Shown piece by piece: positions 5,458 to 9,187 of a stretch of DNA of 9,187 bases. Position numbers and translations under genes: made by a program. The stretch is from JBEIUL01 sp044356865 (lineage in GTDB: Bacteria > Planctomycetota > Phycisphaerae > Phycisphaerales > SM1A02), in NCBI GenBank assembly GCA_044356865.1, contig JBIKVN010000122.1, positions 1-9,187 on the forward strand, written 5' to 3'. The notes under the pieces are model-generated. The model worked only from the letters and a program-made list of their open reading frames with translations, made no database searches and had not been told where the DNA came from. The first letter of the stretch is position 1. The number at the start of each line of letters is the position of its first letter.

Positions 5458-6549
5458 TCACCGGAGGCCGAGCGTCCGGAGAAGCTGGCCCACGCCGAGC
5501 AGGATCACCAGCGCTCCGAGCACACCCACGAGGACGATCGAGACCGCGACCGCCCACGCATGGGGCATCCGCAGGTAGTCGCGGATCGCCCGAGTCCACC
5601 AGAAGACGATGAAACCGAGCCCGATCGCCGGGAAGACCGGGACGACCGCACCCGGAAGGGAGGCGGGCGAACCGATCGCCACCGCGGAAACCATGAGCGC
5701 CGCGCCCGTCGTCGCCGACATCGCGATCGCCATCGCACCGCACCGGAGGAGGTGCATCGCCCGCACCTTCGCCCGCCTCCGGGTCACCGGAAGCGCCGCG
5801 AACGTGAGGACCGAGCACATCGGGACCAGGATGGTCGCGACGAGGACGAACGGGCCGAAATCCTTCAACACCGCGTCCCGGTACGCCGCGTCGCCGTTCC
5901 ACGGCACCCACGCCGCCCCGACCCACGCCGGCGACGGCGGATTGCCGAGCGGCTGGCCGGTGCGGTCGTCGCCCCCGAACGCGGTCCCTCGGGCTTCGCA
6001 GTACGGAAGCCAGAGGAAGCGATGGAACGGCACCATCGCCTGCGGCAGGGCGACGACGAGATTCGTGGCGGTCTGGATCCCGGTGGGTCGCGACATCCGC
6101 GGGAAGGCGCCGATGTCGGAGAGCGGCGCGAGCCGGCCGTTCCACGGCACCCGGAAGAGCGACGGGATCGACGCGGCGACCCCGAACGCATGGATCAGGA
6201 CGATGGGGACCAGCAGGCAAGCCGCGAGTCGCCGCGGGCGGCCGTGCTGCCCGAGCCGGATCCTCGCGAAGATCCAGCCCGCGGCGCACGAGACGAACGG
6301 AAGCAGGACCAGCGCCGCCGCGACCTGCCGGAACCCGCGGGCTCCCTCGATCCACCACCACGGCATCGTGTCCGGGCGGAAGATCTCCCGCCACCCGAAC
6401 TCGAGCCCGCACTCGCTGCACCGGCCGTCAAGCGGGCACGACTCGCTCCAGCCGAAGGTCGCGGCCGAGAGGTCGTAGCCGCAGCGCGGGCAGGCCGGCG
6501 CGGCCGCTCGTGCCGCCGCCTCGGGAATTCCCGCCGTTTCCGCCGGCAT
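5458..6549 (-). CDS. Zinc-ribbon multi-pass membrane protein, unknown function
   Basis: 363 residues. Near the N-terminus, CPRCGYDL (C20, C23) and RCSECGLEF (C44, C47), with an extra Cys at 38, form a CxxC...CxxC zinc ribbon. This type often heads membrane proteins in planctomycetes. The ribbon is followed by hydrophobic segments at about residues 76-96, 107-126, 160-178, 232-253, 270-293, 298-318 and 332-354, so six or seven transmembrane helices, with basic loops such as VTRRRAKVRAM. The long stretch 180-230 is polar and Pro/Trp-rich and may lie outside. There are no catalytic motifs I recognise. I place the start at 6549; the frame is open to 6636, but that part overlaps the divergent gene and is Arg-rich, shadow-like sequence. 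No Shine-Dalgarno is obvious. It may be cotranscribed with glyA (50 bp gap), though the functions are not clearly linked. Confidence 0.78.
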   Translation of the reverse strand: MPAETAGIPEAAARAAAPACPRCGYDLSAATFGWSESCPLDGRCSECGLEFGWREIFRPDTMPWWWIEGARGFRQVAAALVLLPFVSCAAGWIFARIRLGQHGRPRRLAACLLVPIVLIHAFGVAASIPSLFRVPWNGRLAPLSDIGAFPRMSRPTGIQTATNLVVALPQAMVPFHRFLWLPYCEARGTAFGGDDRTGQPLGNPPSPAWVGAAWVPWNGDAAYRDAVLKDFGPFVLVATILVPMCSVLTFAALPVTRRRAKVRAMHLLRCGAMAIAMSATTGAALMVSAVAIGSPASLPGAVVPVFPAIGLGFIVFWWTRAIRDYLRMPHAWAVAVSIVLVGVLGALVILLGVGQLLRTLGLR

Positions 6550-6572
6550 GGGACCGTACGATACCGCTCCCC
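6550..6572. promoter_or_regulatory. Very short divergent intergenic region
   Basis: Only 23 bases separate the minus-strand start at 6549 from the plus-strand start at 6573. On the plus strand TACGAT lies about ten bases before the ATG and could be a -10 box for a leaderless or near-leaderless transcript, in line with the missing Shine-Dalgarno. Any promoter elements for the two genes must overlap each other and the coding ends. This depends on both start choices being right. Confidence 0.3.
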
Positions 6573-8141
6573 ATGCTTCCCATCCGAACCTCCCTCTGCG
6601 TGCTCGCGGTCGCCGCGGGCCTGTTTCCGGCCGCATCGCTCGTCGCCCAGGAGGGCGCCGCCCCGCCCTCGACCAAGATCCTCGACGGCAAGTTCGACGA
6701 CTGGACGCGAATCCCCCGCGACAGTTCCGTCACCGACCCGGTCGGCGACGCCGGCGACGACGCGACGCTCGGGAGCGACCTCAAGCAGCTCGTGCTCGAG
6801 GCCGACGGGAAGCGGCTGCATCTCCTGGTCGCGATGAACAAGGCGGCGACGATCCAGGGGCTCGAGCGGCCGCTCGTGATCTACCTCGACGCGGACGGCG
6901 ACGACTCGACCGGCGCGAAGCCCGACGCCGAGGGCGACCGGCTGCCCGGCGCCGACGTCGCGATCGTGTTCAGCCCGCAGGCGGCGTCGCGGGAGGGCAA
7001 CCGCCGGGCGCCGCGCGGGGGCGGCGGCGAGGGCGTCGCGATCTTCACCGTCGAGGCCGACGGGTCGCTCGTCGATCGTCGCACGGCCGACGCGATCGGC
7101 CTCGGCATGGCCCCGACCGCGGCGAGCGATCGCTACGAGCTGCGGCTCGAGCGCCGCCCGGACTTCCTCGCCGGCGACCGGGTCCGGGCGATGGCGTTCA
7201 CGATGAAGGGCGAGGAGGCGGTCGATCGCACCAAGCCGGTGACCTGCACGATGCCCGCGTTCGACCCGCGGCCGTTCGCCCCGGCCGAGGCCGCCGCCGT
7301 GGCCCGGCCCGCCGGCACCGACGCCCGCGTCGTGACCTGGAACGCCGAGCGCGGCGCGATCTTCACCCGCGAGAAGTCGGAGGCCTTCGGCGCGACGCTT
7401 GCGGCCATCTCGCCCGACGTGATCCTGCTGCAGGAACTCGGCGGCGAGGCGAACGCGAAGTCGCTCTCCGACTGGCTCGACCGGAACGTGCCCCGCGAGG
7501 CGAAGTGGAACGCGGTAGTCTCGGGCGGCGACCTGCGGACCGCGGTCGCGAGCGTCTTCCCCCTCGAGACGGCGAGTTTCCTCGACGGCGTCAGCCGCGA
7601 GACCGAGAAGGGCCAGCGCCCCGTGCGGGTCGCGGCGGCGACCGTCGATGTCCGGGGCCGGAAGCTGCTGGCGCTTTCGGTCCACCTCAAGTGCTGCGGC
7701 CGGCTCGGCAGCGACGAGGACGCGACGCGGATGGACGAGGCGAGGACCATCGCCGCGAACATCGCGAAATCGATCGAGCGGTCGAAGCCCGACGGCGTGG
7801 TGATCGGGGGCGACCTGAACCTCGTGGGCAGCGAAAAGGTCCTCGAGGCCCTCGCCGAGAACAGCGACATCGACCGCACGGATCTCGCGGTGGCCGAGAT
7901 CCGCCAGCTCGACGGCGTCTCGAACCAGACCTGGCGATCGCGCGGCAATCCCTTCGCGCCCGGCCGACTCGACTACCTGCTCGTGAGCGACCGCGGGCTC
8001 GAGCGGCGCGGGGCGTTCGTGTTCAGCGAGGAGGATCTCTCCGAGATCGCCCGCGCCACGCTGAAGCTGCCGGCGTCGGCCCTCGACGAGCCGTCGGACC
8101 ACCAGCCGGTGGTGGTCGACCTCGCGTTCCGGGGACGGTGA
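6573..8141 (+). CDS. Exported endonuclease/exonuclease/phosphatase-family protein with N-terminal DGKFDDW domain
   Basis: 522 residues. The start at 6573 gives a Sec-type signal peptide: MLPIRTSL, then a hydrophobic core, with likely cleavage near ASLVAQ (22-26). Residues about 36-228 form a beta-rich domain starting with DGKFDDW (38-44). It carries an acidic, calcium-loop-like DADGDDSTG (106-114) and resembles the CBM9/DOMON-like modules of exported proteins. Residues 251-522 are the EEP (DNase I/exonuclease III) fold with the full catalytic set: N257 (TWNAE), E288 (QE), H371 (SVHLKCC), D414 and N416 (GGDLN), D467 (RLDYLLVS), D509 and H510 (SDHQP). It should be a metal-dependent phosphodiesterase acting outside the cytoplasm, on DNA, RNA or phosphoesters; the substrate is not decided by the sequence. 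Its stop overlaps the ogt start (TGATG), so translation is probably coupled. The frame extends upstream to 6510, but that part lacks a signal peptide. Confidence 0.88.
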   Translation: MLPIRTSLCVLAVAAGLFPAASLVAQEGAAPPSTKILDGKFDDWTRIPRDSSVTDPVGDAGDDATLGSDLKQLVLEADGKRLHLLVAMNKAATIQGLERPLVIYLDADGDDSTGAKPDAEGDRLPGADVAIVFSPQAASREGNRRAPRGGGGEGVAIFTVEADGSLVDRRTADAIGLGMAPTAASDRYELRLERRPDFLAGDRVRAMAFTMKGEEAVDRTKPVTCTMPAFDPRPFAPAEAAAVARPAGTDARVVTWNAERGAIFTREKSEAFGATLAAISPDVILLQELGGEANAKSLSDWLDRNVPREAKWNAVVSGGDLRTAVASVFPLETASFLDGVSRETEKGQRPVRVAAATVDVRGRKLLALSVHLKCCGRLGSDEDATRMDEARTIAANIAKSIERSKPDGVVIGGDLNLVGSEKVLEALAENSDIDRTDLAVAEIRQLDGVSNQTWRSRGNPFAPGRLDYLLVSDRGLERRGAFVFSEEDLSEIARATLKLPASALDEPSDHQPVVVDLAFRGR

Positions 8142-8665
8142 TGGCGAAGGACGGCTGCGTCCGCTTCCGCCGCATCGCCTCGCCCGACGGCGACTTCCTC
8201 GTGGCGTTCGCCGGCGATCGCCTGATCCGCACCGGCTGGTGCGCCCTCGGCGAGCGGCCGCCGCCCGGGGCCCGCGAGGACCCGCGGCTCGCGCCCGGGC
8301 TCTGCGGGCGGATCCGCGCCGCCCTCGCCGGCGAGCCGGTCGACTTCCGGCCCGAGCCGATCCCCGAGGCCCCGCCCTTCACGCTCGCCTGCCGACGGTC
8401 GGTCCAGGCGATTCCCGCCGGCGCGACCGTCCGATACGCCGAACTCGCGGCGATCGCCGGGAACCCCGCGGCGTCGCGGGCCGCCGGACAGGCGATGCGG
8501 CGGAACCCGACGCCGATCGTCGTCCCCTGCCACCGGGTGGTCGCCGCCGGCGGGCCCGGCGGGTTCGCGGGCGCGACGCGCAAGGATTGCCTCGCGCTCG
8601 GCGTCAAGCTCGCGCTGCTGCGCCGCGAGTCCGACCGTCTCCGCCGCTCGGCGCGATCGGCCTGA
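8141..8665 (+). CDS. ogt: Methylated-DNA-[protein]-cysteine S-methyltransferase
   Basis: 174 residues. It repairs O6-alkylguanine in DNA by moving the alkyl group to its own cysteine, a one-turnover reaction in the cytoplasm. The active-site motif PCHRV is present at residues 129-133, with acceptor Cys130, His131 and a likely Glu163. The upstream DNA-binding part shows IPAGATVRYAELA (91-103), the arginine finger R113 in ASRAAG, and RNPTPIVVP (121-129). The N-terminal 80 residues are the variable RNase-H-like domain. It is the Ogt/MGMT type without an Ada regulatory domain; the name ogt is the best fit. The same frame is open far upstream to 6548 by chance, but the ATG at 8141 overlaps the preceding stop codon and has GGGGA (8131-8135) before it. 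Coupling a repair protein to an exported nuclease is unusual and unexplained. Confidence 0.92.
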   Translation: MAKDGCVRFRRIASPDGDFLVAFAGDRLIRTGWCALGERPPPGAREDPRLAPGLCGRIRAALAGEPVDFRPEPIPEAPPFTLACRRSVQAIPAGATVRYAELAAIAGNPAASRAAGQAMRRNPTPIVVPCHRVVAAGGPGGFAGATRKDCLALGVKLALLRRESDRLRRSARSA

Positions 8666-8772
8666 ACCGGCCCCATCCGCGTTCCGATGAAAGGACGCGT
8701 ACGCTTCGCTCCCCCGTGGCCGCTCCCGGCGCCGACGGGTCTCCTCGCTTCCGGGAAGGGACGGTCTTTCGC
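8666..8772 (+). promoter_or_regulatory. Upstream region of the UDP-glucose dehydrogenase gene
   Basis: 107 bases between ogt and the next gene. A short inverted repeat CTTCCGGGAAG (8748-8758) runs into a purine run GGGAAGGG (8753-8760), which may act as a distant Shine-Dalgarno about 12 bases before the ATG. No terminator and no convincing -10/-35 pair are visible, so I cannot say whether the gene is read from ogt or from its own promoter. Confidence 0.3.
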
Positions 8773-9187
8773 ATGCAACTCACGATGGTCGGAACGGGAT
8801 ACGTCGGACTGGTCACGGGCGCCTGCTTCGCCGAGACCGGCAATCACGTCACCTGCCTCGACGTCGACGCCCGCAAGATCGACCTGCTCCGCCGCGGCGA
8901 GAGCCCGATCTACGAGCCCGGCCTCTCCGACCTCCTGCACCGCAACATCGCGTCCGGCCGTCTGAAGTTCACCACCGACAAGCTCGAGGCCTACCGCGAC
9001 GCCGACGCGATCTTCATCTGCGTCGGCACCCCGAGCGACGAGGACGGCTCGGCCGACCTGAAGTACGTGCTCGCCGTCGCCGAGGACATCGCGGCGGCCC
9101 TCGAGCGGATCGGCCCCGGCGGCCGGACCAAGATGGTCGTCGTGAAGAGCACGGTGCCGGTCGGCACCAGCCACACGGTGCGCGACG
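8773..9187 (+). CDS. UDP-glucose 6-dehydrogenase (N-terminal part, cut by window edge)
   Basis: The first 138 residues of a protein whose family is usually about 430-450 long. The enzyme oxidises UDP-glucose to UDP-glucuronate with two NAD+ in the cytoplasm, feeding capsule, exopolysaccharide or other surface glycans. The N-terminus MQLTMVGTGYVGLVTGAC is the typical Rossmann NAD-binding start with GTGYVG (7-12). This is followed by CLDVD with the ribose-binding acid, the family motif SPIYEPGLSDLL, ADAIFICVGTPSDEDGSADL and KSTVPVGTS. The catalytic Cys region lies beyond the window. The start at 8773 matches the family N-terminus; an in-frame ATG at 8785 would cut off the first strand. Related GDP-mannose dehydrogenases share this fold, but the IYEPGL motif favours UDP-glucose dehydrogenase (ugd/tuaD type). 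Confidence 0.93.
   Translation, partial: MQLTMVGTGYVGLVTGACFAETGNHVTCLDVDARKIDLLRRGESPIYEPGLSDLLHRNIASGRLKFTTDKLEAYRDADAIFICVGTPSDEDGSADLKYVLAVAEDIAAALERIGPGGRTKMVVVKSTVPVGTSHTVRD

Noticed and set aside
4553..5578. 341-codon plus-strand frame opposite glyA
   Set aside because: Antisense shadow of glyA, which is certain from its catalytic motifs.
6195..8102. 635-codon minus-strand frame
   Set aside because: Antisense shadow of the EEP gene and the zinc-ribbon gene region; Arg/His/Asp-rich with no domain.
6548..8140. Plus-strand frame open for more than 500 codons upstream of ogt
   Set aside because: It is the shifted frame of the EEP gene, made of Arg/Gly/Pro-rich sequence. Only the part from 8141 encodes the alkyltransferase.
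8687..8965. 92-codon plus-strand frame starting before the dehydrogenase
   Set aside because: It is out of frame with the certain UDP-glucose dehydrogenase start and has no motif.

Overview
The window is very GC-rich bacterial chromosome. Several features suggest Planctomycetota, probably a Phycisphaerae-like lineage: a cysteine-free L31 beside release factor 1, an isolated type II/IV pseudopilin-like protein, a multi-pass membrane protein with an N-terminal CPxCGYDL-type zinc ribbon, and an exported endonuclease/exonuclease/phosphatase protein with an N-terminal DGKFDDW module. This placement is inferred from gene character; no rRNA or other strong marker is present.

Layout. Bases 2-163 hold the C-terminal end of a plus-strand membrane protein. 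A minus-strand pair, a small lipoprotein (675-388) and a two-helix membrane protein (391-113), shares an ATGA overlap and runs tail-to-tail 51 bp into that first gene. Bases 676-1086 have no convincing gene. They are followed by a minus-strand tRNA-Asn(GTT) with a clear promoter and an intrinsic terminator. The plus strand then carries rpmE (L31), a strong terminator-like hairpin, and prfA (RF1). A minus-strand unknown protein (3423-2902) converges on prfA with a 7 bp gap. It diverges from a pseudopilin-like gene (3562-4080) across a 138 bp region containing repeated ACCGGGC boxes. On the minus strand, a zinc-ribbon membrane protein (6549-5458) precedes glyA (5407-4094). Divergent from it, on the plus strand, are an exported EEP-family protein (6573-8141) and, overlapping its stop codon by one base, an Ogt/MGMT-type DNA alkyltransferase (8141-8665). 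A UDP-glucose 6-dehydrogenase starts at 8773 and runs off the end.

How the genes work together. Most are housekeeping functions: translation (tRNA-Asn, L31, RF1), one-carbon metabolism (GlyA), DNA repair (Ogt) and sugar-nucleotide supply for surface polysaccharide (Ugd). They sit in short units rather than one pathway. The accessory-looking part is 113-1086, where codon use is visibly less GC3-biased and the two small envelope proteins have no recognisable relatives.

I found no CRISPR array, insertion sequence, toxin-antitoxin pair, phage module or convincing new multi-gene system. The best leads are the lipoprotein/membrane pair beside tRNA-Asn, the unknown 173-residue protein with its repeat-rich promoter region, the pseudopilin with a degenerate cleavage site, and the EEP fusion coupled to Ogt.
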